Assembly: GCA_027009865.1 (NCBI GenBank)
Contig: JALVCR010000253.1
Span: 1-7,878, forward strand
Direction: 5' to 3'
Source of the DNA: Campylobacterales bacterium
GTDB taxonomy: Bacteria > Campylobacterota > Campylobacteria > Campylobacterales > JAADDG01
DNA: 7,878 bases
Notes under the pieces: model-generated
Database searches by the model: none
What the model saw: the letters and a program-made list of their open reading frames with translations, nothing else
Told to the model about the DNA's origin: nothing
Part shown: piece by piece, positions 1 through 6,135 of the stretch
Position numbering within the stretch: the first letter of the stretch is position 1
Layout: each line of letters starts with the position of its first letter
Position numbers and translations under genes: made by a program

Positions 1-385
1 CGTCTTTTTCCAACTCTATTACTTTAGCTTTCAATTCCTCGTCAAAATATAAAACGCTCCCAACTTTTACCCTGCCTCTTATATAAACCAAAAATTTTTT
101 ATCATCAAGAGGAGAGTTAAAAAGAAGCTCAATTCTTCCTCCCGTATCCTTTTTCCCGTAAATTCTTGCCTTTATAACTTTCGTATCATTAAAAACGATA
201 GGAATGTTTTTTGGAAGAAAATTATCTATATCCTTAAATATTGTATGAACTATTTTATCTTTTGCCCTATCATAAACTAACAGTTTGGCATTATCGGCCG
301 GTTTTATAGGCCTGGAGGCGATAAGCTCTTTTGGAAGATTATAATCGTAAGATTCTACTAAAAGAGGATTTAGATTATTCTTCAT
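1..385 (-). CDS. queA: S-adenosylmethionine:tRNA ribosyltransferase-isomerase QueA, N-terminal part (cut by left window edge)
   Basis: QueA transfers and isomerises the ribosyl group of S-adenosylmethionine onto the 7-aminomethyl-7-deazaguanine base in certain tRNAs, giving epoxyqueuosine, the step before queuosine. The reverse strand encodes the first 128 residues. I read the typical family opening: YDYNLPKELIASRP (about residues 13-26), VYDR (37-40), the conserved FNDTKVIKAR block (65-74) and GGRIELL (82-88). The C-terminal half lies outside the window. The chosen ATG at 385 overlaps the end of tatC by 11 bases and has a GAGGA ribosome binding site a few bases upstream, inside the tatC coding sequence. 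This implies co-transcription and probable translational coupling with tatB-tatC. No functional link between queuosine synthesis and Tat export is evident. The assignment rests on conserved blocks and is firm; the exact start is fairly firm. Confidence 0.93.
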   Translation of the reverse strand, partial: MKNNLNPLLVESYDYNLPKELIASRPIKPADNAKLLVYDRAKDKIVHTIFKDIDNFLPKNIPIVFNDTKVIKARIYGKKDTGGRIELLFNSPLDDKKFLVYIRGRVKVGSVLYFDEELKAKVIELEKD

Positions 386-1124
386 TTTCCTCTTTTACAT
401 CCTCTTCATCTTCACTCTTTTCTGGATTTATAGCTCTTGCTATCAAAATTGATACTCCATATAAAATTATAAGAGGAGCCGCCATTAAAAATTGAGTTAG
501 GACATCTGGAGGAGTCAAAATAGCAGCTACCAAAAATATCAAAATAATTGCGTATTTAAAAAATCCCATCAAAGTTTTATCGGTAACCAAACCTATTGTG
601 GCTAAAAAGAAAGTAATTACCGGAAGCTCAAAAGCTATTCCAAAACCAATTAGAAGTTTTGTAAAAAAGCTTACATACTCTCCGATACTTGGAAGAGCGG
701 TAAAAAGCTGACTTCCAAAGTTTATCAAAAATTTAAAACCAAAAGGTATCACTACATAGTAACAGAATATATCCCCTATCAAAAACATTATCGTGGCAAA
801 AAATACAAAAGGAAGAATAAACTTCTTTTCATTCTCATAAAGGCCGGGAGATACAAAAAGCCAAAGCTGCCAAAAAATAACTGGCAAAGAGACAATGAAA
901 GCCGTAAAGAAAGAAACTTTCAAAGCAGTAAAAAACGGTTCTTGAACTTTGGTAAAAATTACTGTGCTTCCCTTTGGCAAAACTTCGTTTAAAGGGGCTA
1001 TCATCCAATCTAAAATCGGCTGCCAAAAAGCAAAGCAGACAAAAAACATAACAAAAAGAACGGCTATCGAGATTATAAGTCTCTTTCTTAGATCCTCAAG
1101 ATGAGGCTTTAACTCTTCAAACAT
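375..1124 (-). CDS. tatC: Sec-independent protein translocase subunit TatC
   Basis: TatC is the polytopic inner-membrane core of the twin-arginine translocase; with TatB it binds RR signal peptides of folded, often cofactor-bearing, exported proteins. The 249-residue product is close to the usual length of about 250. It opens with the family signature HLEDLRKRL (residues 8-16), where Asp11 sits at the position usually held by Glu. Six hydrophobic segments follow. Also visible are the cytoplasmic-loop Glu99 in YENEKK, FGIAFELPV (161-169) with Glu166 inside the membrane region, and TPPDVLTQ (204-211). The tail (about 236-249) is strongly acidic and carries the queA ribosome binding site. I chose the ATG at 1124 because it gives the canonical MFEELKPHL start and has AGAGGG upstream. 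An upstream in-frame ATG at 1181 would add 19 basic residues inside tatB and is unlikely. The start overlaps the tatB stop by 8 bases. Confidence 0.96.
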   Translation of the reverse strand: MFEELKPHLEDLRKRLIISIAVLFVMFFVCFAFWQPILDWMIAPLNEVLPKGSTVIFTKVQEPFFTALKVSFFTAFIVSLPVIFWQLWLFVSPGLYENEKKFILPFVFFATIMFLIGDIFCYYVVIPFGFKFLINFGSQLFTALPSIGEYVSFFTKLLIGFGIAFELPVITFFLATIGLVTDKTLMGFFKYAIILIFLVAAILTPPDVLTQFLMAAPLIILYGVSILIARAINPEKSEDEEDVKEENEE

Positions 1125-1482
1125 TTTTATCCCTCTTGCTTTTCTCTTTTTTTGAAGATTTTTTATCTTCCAATTCATCATCTAAAATATCGTCTATGCT
1201 TTCAAGCTTTGAGGGAAAAGTTTTCAAAGCGTCCAAATCGGCCTCTTTTTCTATCTCATTTACAGAATTTTTAATTTTCTCTTTATAATTTAAAGCGCTC
1301 TCTTTTAGCTCTTGGATTTTTATTTCCTGATCCAAAGCCTCTTTTGCTCCGTAAACGGCTTTTTTAACGCTTCTAAAAAATTTAGCTACCTGAACCATAG
1401 CTTGAGGAAGTTTGTCGGGGCCTAAAAACAAAATAGCCACTATCGCTATAACCAAAATTTCAGTAAAGCTCATTCCAAACAT
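1117..1482 (-). CDS. tatB: Sec-independent protein translocase subunit TatB
   Basis: TatB forms the twin-arginine signal receptor complex with TatC in the inner membrane. The 121-residue product has the TatA/B plan: a short N-terminal transmembrane helix (about residues 6-20) with polar Glu8, the GP hinge (Gly21-Pro22) in FLGPDKLP, an amphipathic helix (about 23-50), then a long charged, coil-prone tail ending in a Lys/Arg-rich stretch. Glu8, the MFGMSFTEIL opening and the tail length favour TatB over TatA. No tatA is in the window, so it must lie elsewhere or be replaced by this protein. The ATG at 1482 is preceded by AAAAGG about 9 bases away; an internal ATG at residue 4 is less likely. 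The 49 bases between it and the AsmA-like gene show no terminator. A TAAAAT hexamer on the minus strand (1514-1519) could act as a local -10 element, but this is weak. The gene overlaps tatC by 8 bases. Confidence 0.94.
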   Translation of the reverse strand: MFGMSFTEILVIAIVAILFLGPDKLPQAMVQVAKFFRSVKKAVYGAKEALDQEIKIQELKESALNYKEKIKNSVNEIEKEADLDALKTFPSKLESIDDILDDELEDKKSSKKEKSKRDKNV

Positions 1483-1531
1483 ATTTCCAACCTTTTTACT
1501 TTTAAGAAATCAAATTTTACCCAAAATTATC

Positions 1532-4117
1532 TTATTTTATTACACTTTTCTCTTTTGAAAAGATTTCAAAAGGCAAAGAGAAAACTCTCTCTATCATATT
1601 AAAAGGCAATTTGAAAATATCTTTAATGATATATGTTTCAATTTTTGGATTTTTTATATTTCCTCTTATTTTTACCGTAACGGAATTTCTCTTATCCTCT
1701 CCTAAAACTATATATCCTACAATAGGGATATTTTTAATTATTTTATCTATATTTTGCAAAGTGCTTATTTGAAGATCCAAATCCAAAGAACCGTCTTTTT
1801 TATTTATATATCCGCTTCCCAAAATATCGGCGCTATATCCTTTTATATCTATTTTTGTAAGTGTTACGATATTTCCTGTTATTAAAAAATTTATTTTACC
1901 GTTTTTTATCTTATACCCGTTTTTACTAAATCCAGGTCCCTGCAAAAAAAGCAAAGATGGAATCGTATTTATAAAAGCCATCAAATTATTAAAAGCTTCC
2001 AAATTTTTCATTGTAGTATCTTTAAAAGAGAAGACCCCTTTATAAGATTTCTTAAAACCGTTTAACTCTATGGAAAATCTACCTTTTTGGAAAATTTTCT
2101 TTTTATTTAGAGAATTTATAAAAAAATCGCTTATATTTTTTGCCGTTAGATGAGATTTATCAACCTTTTTTAAAAAATAGATTCTATCACTATCATGTTT
2201 ACACTCAAAATCTAGAAAATTTTTATCTATTATACTGCTAAAAGAGTCGCATATTAAAACTTTTTCATTATCAAAAATTAAATTGGAATTTAATCCTATA
2301 ATCTTTGTTCTCTTTATTGAAGAGTTTGAAAAAGATTTGTTAAGATTATTTTTTAAAGCTAAATCTATACCTTTTAATTGTATGATGTTCTCTTTTTGTA
2401 AAATCTTGGCAAAGAAGGAGTTTTCGGCATCAAAAACAGATATGAAATCTGGTTTTACATAGATATTTAGTTCCATATTTTTAATGTCTTTTCCATCTCT
2501 TCTAAAAGGAGTTTTTAAATCCTTTAAATTTGCATAGATTTTAAAATCCTTAAAATCTTTTGTTTGAATATCTAAACTTCCTCTTTTGATTTTGTAGTTT
2601 TTCAAAAGAGGAGAATATGAGGATATTTTGGATAGATGTTTTATAAAGAAAATATTTTTATTTTTAGAAAAATAAGCATCTAAAAATAAAGAAGGAATAG
2701 AAACTACAACTCCTCTTTTTGAAATTACCACATTTATCGAAGCTTTTAAATTTTTAATATCCAAAATCTTCTCATTAGAGCTTCTTAGCAAAAAATCATT
2801 TATTAAAATATCTCCATTAAAGCTCTGATTTTTTATATCTATAATTCCGTTTGTTCTAAAATCTAAAAATTTTTCAAAAACAATTTCACTATTTTTTAAA
2901 GTTACGAAATTATTATCAAGTAAAACATTAGCTTTTTTAACAAAAAATTTCAGTTTGTTATCTAATAAAAATTTGGAAGTTTCTGTCTCAAACTCGCCTT
3001 TTACATCGATTTTTTTAACATTAAAATGAGGAAGTTTTATATGAAGAAATCCTTTTGTCTCCCCTTTAGTTTGCAAAAGAGGTATTTTTATCTTATAAAC
3101 TTTTAATATATTCTGAATCTTTTCATCCAAAGGAGACTTTATCTTTAACAAAATATCTATTCCGCTCTTCTCCCCTCCTCCAAGAGAAGTAATCGTAACG
3201 AAACTTCCGCTTAAATTCCTGTCGTAAAATTTCGGATTTTCAAGCTTAAATCTTAAATTTTTGTCTTTTAAAAATATTGTTATACCATCTGTATCAACAG
3301 CTTTTAATTTGGGATGAAACTTAATTTTCGCATCTTTTGCCTTAATAATAGCCAAAGCATTTTCTAAATCGAATCTGTTTCTTTTTAAATCATAATTTCC
3401 TTCAAAGTATTTTACTTCATATTGTTTAGCTTTAACTTTTTTATATATCCAGGAGGATATTTCAGGATTTATGGAAAATTTTCTCTCAAGAAAGTTCATT
3501 AGAGGTTCCAAAGAGTCAAACTCATTTGAAGATAGATAAAATTTTATATTTTCATTATTTAAGAAAATCTTCAAAGAACCTTTAACATTAAAAATATTAA
3601 ATTTACCGTCAAAATAGCCACTATCGTTTACAAAATTATAACCTACTTTTCCCTTCGAGGAGAGATTAAAATCTTTAAGTTTAAAATCTATCACTTCCAT
3701 TAAAAGAGTTTTATCTTTTACATCCATTAAAGAGCGCAAAAAGAGATGTTTTGAATTAAATTGAAATATTTTATTAAAATAATAGAAATTAATTAAATTA
3801 TCTTGAAAATATATTTTTTCAATATCTATCTCTTTAAAAAACTTTTTAATATACTGTATCCTATTTAAAATATTGAAAATCTCCTCTTTAGCGTTTTTAG
3901 ACTTCTCTTTTCTTTCTATTTTTATTTTATCTATTCTTAAAATAAGTTTTTTATCTAATTTAATATATAATCCCTCTATTTTTGAAGATATAAGATCTAT
4001 ACTATCTATATAGATACCTTTTAAAAGAAGCATATAGACAAAAATAAAAAGAAGAAAAATGAGAAGAAAAATATCCCAAATCTTTTTAATAATTGATGAA
4101 GTAATTTTTGTTACCAT
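1532..4117 (-). CDS. AsmA-like (YhdP/TamB/YdbH-type) inner-membrane-anchored periplasmic protein
   Basis: This encodes a large protein of 861 residues. Near the N-terminus is one hydrophobic anchor (about residues 14-33, IWDIFLLIFLLFIFVY), predicting a short cytoplasmic end and a long periplasmic domain. The body is rich in alternating polar and hydrophobic strands (for example LDLDLQIS, VTVKIRGNIKNPKIE), as expected for the elongated beta-groove of AsmA-like proteins. The last ~160 residues look like the AsmA-type C-terminal domain: an ITGNIVTLTKIDIKG strand set, GSGYINKKDGSLDLDLQIS, then NIPIVGYIVLGEDKR and a short amphipathic tail. Known relatives (YhdP, TamB, YdbH) are implicated in phospholipid transport to the outer membrane. 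That role is inferred here, not shown. I prefer ATG 4117 over an in-frame GTG at 4123; neither has a strong ribosome binding site. The 5' end overlaps divergent mltG. The gene is extremely A+T-rich and appears to head the tatB-tatC-queA run. Confidence 0.8.
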   Translation of the reverse strand: MVTKITSSIIKKIWDIFLLIFLLFIFVYMLLLKGIYIDSIDLISSKIEGLYIKLDKKLILRIDKIKIERKEKSKNAKEEIFNILNRIQYIKKFFKEIDIEKIYFQDNLINFYYFNKIFQFNSKHLFLRSLMDVKDKTLLMEVIDFKLKDFNLSSKGKVGYNFVNDSGYFDGKFNIFNVKGSLKIFLNNENIKFYLSSNEFDSLEPLMNFLERKFSINPEISSWIYKKVKAKQYEVKYFEGNYDLKRNRFDLENALAIIKAKDAKIKFHPKLKAVDTDGITIFLKDKNLRFKLENPKFYDRNLSGSFVTITSLGGGEKSGIDILLKIKSPLDEKIQNILKVYKIKIPLLQTKGETKGFLHIKLPHFNVKKIDVKGEFETETSKFLLDNKLKFFVKKANVLLDNNFVTLKNSEIVFEKFLDFRTNGIIDIKNQSFNGDILINDFLLRSSNEKILDIKNLKASINVVISKRGVVVSIPSLFLDAYFSKNKNIFFIKHLSKISSYSPLLKNYKIKRGSLDIQTKDFKDFKIYANLKDLKTPFRRDGKDIKNMELNIYVKPDFISVFDAENSFFAKILQKENIIQLKGIDLALKNNLNKSFSNSSIKRTKIIGLNSNLIFDNEKVLICDSFSSIIDKNFLDFECKHDSDRIYFLKKVDKSHLTAKNISDFFINSLNKKKIFQKGRFSIELNGFKKSYKGVFSFKDTTMKNLEAFNNLMAFINTIPSLLFLQGPGFSKNGYKIKNGKINFLITGNIVTLTKIDIKGYSADILGSGYINKKDGSLDLDLQISTLQNIDKIIKNIPIVGYIVLGEDKRNSVTVKIRGNIKNPKIETYIIKDIFKLPFNMIERVFSLPFEIFSKEKSVIK
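3966..3971 (+). promoter_or_regulatory. Candidate -10 element for mltG
   Basis: A perfect TATAAT on the plus strand, about 88 bases upstream of the mltG ATG and inside the AsmA-like coding sequence. No convincing -35 hexamer sits upstream. Other T/A-rich hexamers such as TATAGA nearer the start could serve instead. The A+T-rich background makes this a weak call. Confidence 0.25.
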
Positions 4118-5003
4118 AATCACTGTTTTGTTTTATCTCTCTTTGCCCATAAAAAGCGAAAAAGTATTAAAAATTCCTTACGGTTCCATTTCAAAGATTA
4201 TATCATATCTAAATAAAAAAGATTTAGATGTAGGATGGATGGATAAATATTTAATAAGATTTTTTGGTCCCCCACAAGAAGGTTTCATAGAGATAAAAAA
4301 AACTATCCTCTCAAAAGGAGATTTCTTATATCTGCTTACTCATTCAAAAGCCGCAATGGTAGATTTCACTTTAGTCCCGGGCGAGACAAAAGAGATATTT
4401 TTAAAAGAAATATCTAAAAAATTAAATCTATCTTATGAAAAATTATTAAAAGAATATAATAAATATGCTCCGTTTAAAGATGGTGTAATAATTCCAGAAA
4501 GCTATAAGGTTCCAAAAGGAATAGATGAGGAGAGATTAATCAAATATTTAATTAAATACTCCCTGAAAAAACACAAAGAGATATCGCTAAAATATCTTGG
4601 AAAATATGATGAAAAAGAGTGGTTTAAAAAATATGTAACGATAGCCTCCATTATCCAAAAGGAGGCCGCAAACTCAAAAGAGATGCCTTTAGTTTCAGCT
4701 GTTATTTACAACAGATTAAAAAAGAAAATGAAACTTCAAATGGACGGAGCGCTAAATTATGGGATATATTCCCATATAAAAGTTACAAAAGAGAGAATCA
4801 GAGAGGATAACTCTAAATTTAACACATACAAATATGAAGGGCTGCCTCCTTATCCTATCTGCTCCGTTAGTAAAAATGCTATTAAAGCAGCTATTTTTCC
4901 AGCTGATAAAAATTATCTATATTTTGTCAAATCAAAAAATAATAAACACTTATTTACCGATAGTTACAGGAAGCATTTGAAGAATATAAAAAATGGGAAA
5001 TAA
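4059..5003 (+). CDS. mltG: Endolytic murein transglycosylase MltG (YceG family)
   Basis: MltG cleaves nascent peptidoglycan strands within the chain at the periplasmic face of the inner membrane and is thought to set glycan strand length. The product has 314 residues, slightly short for the family. It has an N-terminal membrane anchor (about residues 8-30), a LysM-like region (KIPYGSISKIISYL, 38-51), and the catalytic YceG domain. Family blocks visible are LVPGET (105-110), PESYKVPKG (146-154), IASIIQKEAANS (195-206), VIYNRL (215-220), LQMDGALNYG (226-235), NTYKYEGLPPYPI (255-267) and the closing NYLYFV (285-290). Glu202 in the IIQKE motif is retained; the preceding position is Gln200 where many relatives have Glu. 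The ATG at 4059 keeps the whole anchor; its only ribosome-binding cue is a weak AAGAAG. Its 5' end overlaps the divergent AsmA-like gene. Confidence 0.92.
   Translation: MRRKISQIFLIIDEVIFVTIITVLFYLSLPIKSEKVLKIPYGSISKIISYLNKKDLDVGWMDKYLIRFFGPPQEGFIEIKKTILSKGDFLYLLTHSKAAMVDFTLVPGETKEIFLKEISKKLNLSYEKLLKEYNKYAPFKDGVIIPESYKVPKGIDEERLIKYLIKYSLKKHKEISLKYLGKYDEKEWFKKYVTIASIIQKEAANSKEMPLVSAVIYNRLKKKMKLQMDGALNYGIYSHIKVTKERIREDNSKFNTYKYEGLPPYPICSVSKNAIKAAIFPADKNYLYFVKSKNNKHLFTDSYRKHLKNIKNGK
4197..4205 (-). promoter_or_regulatory. Candidate extended -10 promoter element for the AsmA-like/tatB/tatC/queA run
   Basis: Read on the minus strand, these bases are TGATATAAT: a perfect TATAAT with the TGn extension just upstream. 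It would give a 5' leader of roughly 75 bases before the AsmA-like start. There is no good -35 match at the usual spacing, only T-rich sequence; weak -35 elements are common in Campylobacterota. It lies inside mltG codons, where A+T richness raises the chance of a random match. Confidence 0.4.
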
Positions 5004-5065
5004 CGAAACAATAACTTAAAAATCGATATGAAAAAATGATAAGTTTCGTAACATTGAGTTTTTTT
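5003..5065 (+). terminator. Possible weak terminator or inverted repeat after mltG
   Basis: ACGAAAC (5003-5009, starting on the last base of the mltG stop codon) is complementary to GTTTCGT (5043-5049). The loop is 33 bases, and a run of seven T follows ten bases later (5059-5065). The long loop, short arms and gap before the T run make it a poor rho-independent terminator. It may simply be an inverted repeat. Confidence 0.2.
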
Positions 5066-5076
5066 AAAAGAATAAA

Positions 5077-5106
5077 TTGGTAACATCTAATTCAAGAAAT
5101 TATCTT
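5077..5106 (+). promoter_or_regulatory. Candidate promoter for the mdh-fum-sucC operon
   Basis: TTGGTA (5077-5082, four of six -35 consensus bases) is followed after 18 bases by TATCTT (5101-5106, four of six -10 bases). This would start transcription near 5112 and leave a leader of about 60 bases. The match is modest. A promoter is expected somewhere in this gap, because the operon begins with mdh and differs strongly in composition from mltG. Confidence 0.3.
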
Positions 5107-5130
5107 AATTTACCGTAATAAAAAATTAAA

Positions 5131-5160
5131 AGGGCTTTAGGAGTTTCTTAAAGTAGCTCT
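5131..5160 (+). promoter_or_regulatory. Candidate leader stem-loop just upstream of the mdh ribosome binding site
   Basis: AGGGC-TTTA (5131-5139) can pair with TAAA (5149-5152) and GCTCT (5156-5160), with one G-U pair, a three-base bulge (5153-5155) and a nine-base loop. The structure ends exactly where the AAAAGGAG ribosome binding site begins. It matches no riboswitch class that I recognise. Confidence 0.3.
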
Positions 5161-5168
5161 AAAAGGAG
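5161..5168 (+). promoter_or_regulatory. Strong ribosome binding site of mdh
   Basis: AAAAGGAG lies four bases before the mdh ATG. It is the best Shine-Dalgarno match in the window and contrasts with the weak sites before mltG and the AsmA-like gene, suggesting efficient translation of the metabolic operon. Confidence 0.8.
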
Positions 5169-5172
5169 TTGA

Positions 5173-6135
5173 ATGAAACAAGAGAGCAAAGTATCTTTAA
5201 TAGGCGCAGGCAACGTAGGAGCCACGATAGCCTACTCTTTGGCAATGAATGGATCTTGCCATCAGGTTATCTTGGTAGATCGAGACGAAGAGCGGGCAAA
5301 GGGCAAAGCTTTGGATATGAGTCAGTCAGCTTCTGTAGCAAGAAGCCATACGGTAGTTAAAGCGGCTGAAAGCTATGAAGAGATAGAAGGAAGCAAAGTT
5401 GTCGTAATTACGGCTGGAAGTCCGAGGAAACCCGGGATGAGCAGAGATGATCTTTTAATGATTAATGCTGAAATCATGAAAGAGGTTATCACAAAAGTTA
5501 AAGCTCATGCTCCAGACGCAATAGTTATTATAGTCTCAAATCCTCTCGATGCAATGGTTTACACTGCTTTGAAAATAGGCAACTATCCAAGAAATCAGGT
5601 AATAGGAATGGCAGGTATTTTAGATAGTGCAAGAATGGCCTCTTTCATTCAAGAGAAAATAGGACAAGGTTTTGGTCAGATAAGAGCCAGTGTCATAGGA
5701 GGGCATGGGGATGATATGGTCCCTCTTCCAAGATATTCCACAGTTGCCGGAATTCCTCTAACAGATCTTCTAACTGCAAAAGAGATAGATGAAATAGTAG
5801 AGAGAACAAAAAGAGCAGGAGCCGAGATAGTCGGATATCTAAGAACAGGCTCAGCCTACTATGCTCCGGCAAAAGCTACCGCTATTATGGTTGAATCTAT
5901 TTTAAAAGATACAAGACAAATTTTTCCATGCGCGGTTTTGCTTGACGGAGAATTTGGAGGATACAAGGATACCGTAAATGGAGTTCCGGTTATCTTGGGA
6001 GAAAATGGAGCCGAAAAAATAGTGGAAGTAACTTTAAATGAGTGTGAAAAACAGCTTTTTAAAAAAAGCGTGGAATCGGTAAACAGACTTCTTAAAGTTC
6101 TTAGAGAAAAAAACTTTTTTGGAGAGAGCAAATGA
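5173..6135 (+). CDS. mdh: NAD-dependent malate dehydrogenase (LDH-like family)
   Basis: Reversibly converts malate and NAD+ to oxaloacetate and NADH in the cytoplasmic TCA cycle. The 320-residue product has the family's normal length. It starts with a Rossmann motif GAGNVG (residues 11-16); Asp36 at the end of the second strand (VILVDRD) favours NAD over NADP. The mobile loop reads RKPGMSRDDLL (85-95). Arg85 there is the residue that marks malate rather than lactate dehydrogenases, and Arg91 is the loop catalytic arginine. Asn123 (VSNPLD), Asp151 and Arg154 (GILDSARM) and catalytic His178 (GGHGDDMVPL) complete the active site. The start has a strong AAAAGGAG ribosome binding site at 5161-5168. 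It is the first gene of a rightward operon, and its stop overlaps the fumarase alpha start by 4 bases (ATGA). A possible promoter and leader hairpins lie in the 169 bases upstream. Confidence 0.96.
   Translation: MKQESKVSLIGAGNVGATIAYSLAMNGSCHQVILVDRDEERAKGKALDMSQSASVARSHTVVKAAESYEEIEGSKVVVITAGSPRKPGMSRDDLLMINAEIMKEVITKVKAHAPDAIVIIVSNPLDAMVYTALKIGNYPRNQVIGMAGILDSARMASFIQEKIGQGFGQIRASVIGGHGDDMVPLPRYSTVAGIPLTDLLTAKEIDEIVERTKRAGAEIVGYLRTGSAYYAPAKATAIMVESILKDTRQIFPCAVLLDGEFGGYKDTVNGVPVILGENGAEKIVEVTLNECEKQLFKKSVESVNRLLKVLREKNFFGESK

Noticed and set aside
835..1026. 63-codon minus-strand open frame within tatC
   Set aside because: Out-of-frame shadow of the hydrophobic TatC coding region.
1125..1181. 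Upstream in-frame extension of tatC giving 19 more residues
   Set aside because: The extension is a basic stretch lying entirely within tatB, while the internal ATG at 1124 gives the canonical TatC N-terminus with a good ribosome binding site.
1483..1531. Possible terminator between the AsmA-like gene and tatB
   Set aside because: No inverted repeat followed by a T run was found on the minus strand; the gap is only 49 bases, so read-through is more likely.
5169..5360. 63-codon plus-strand open frame overlapping the start of mdh
   Set aside because: Out-of-frame shadow; the mdh frame carries the Rossmann motif and continues for 320 residues.
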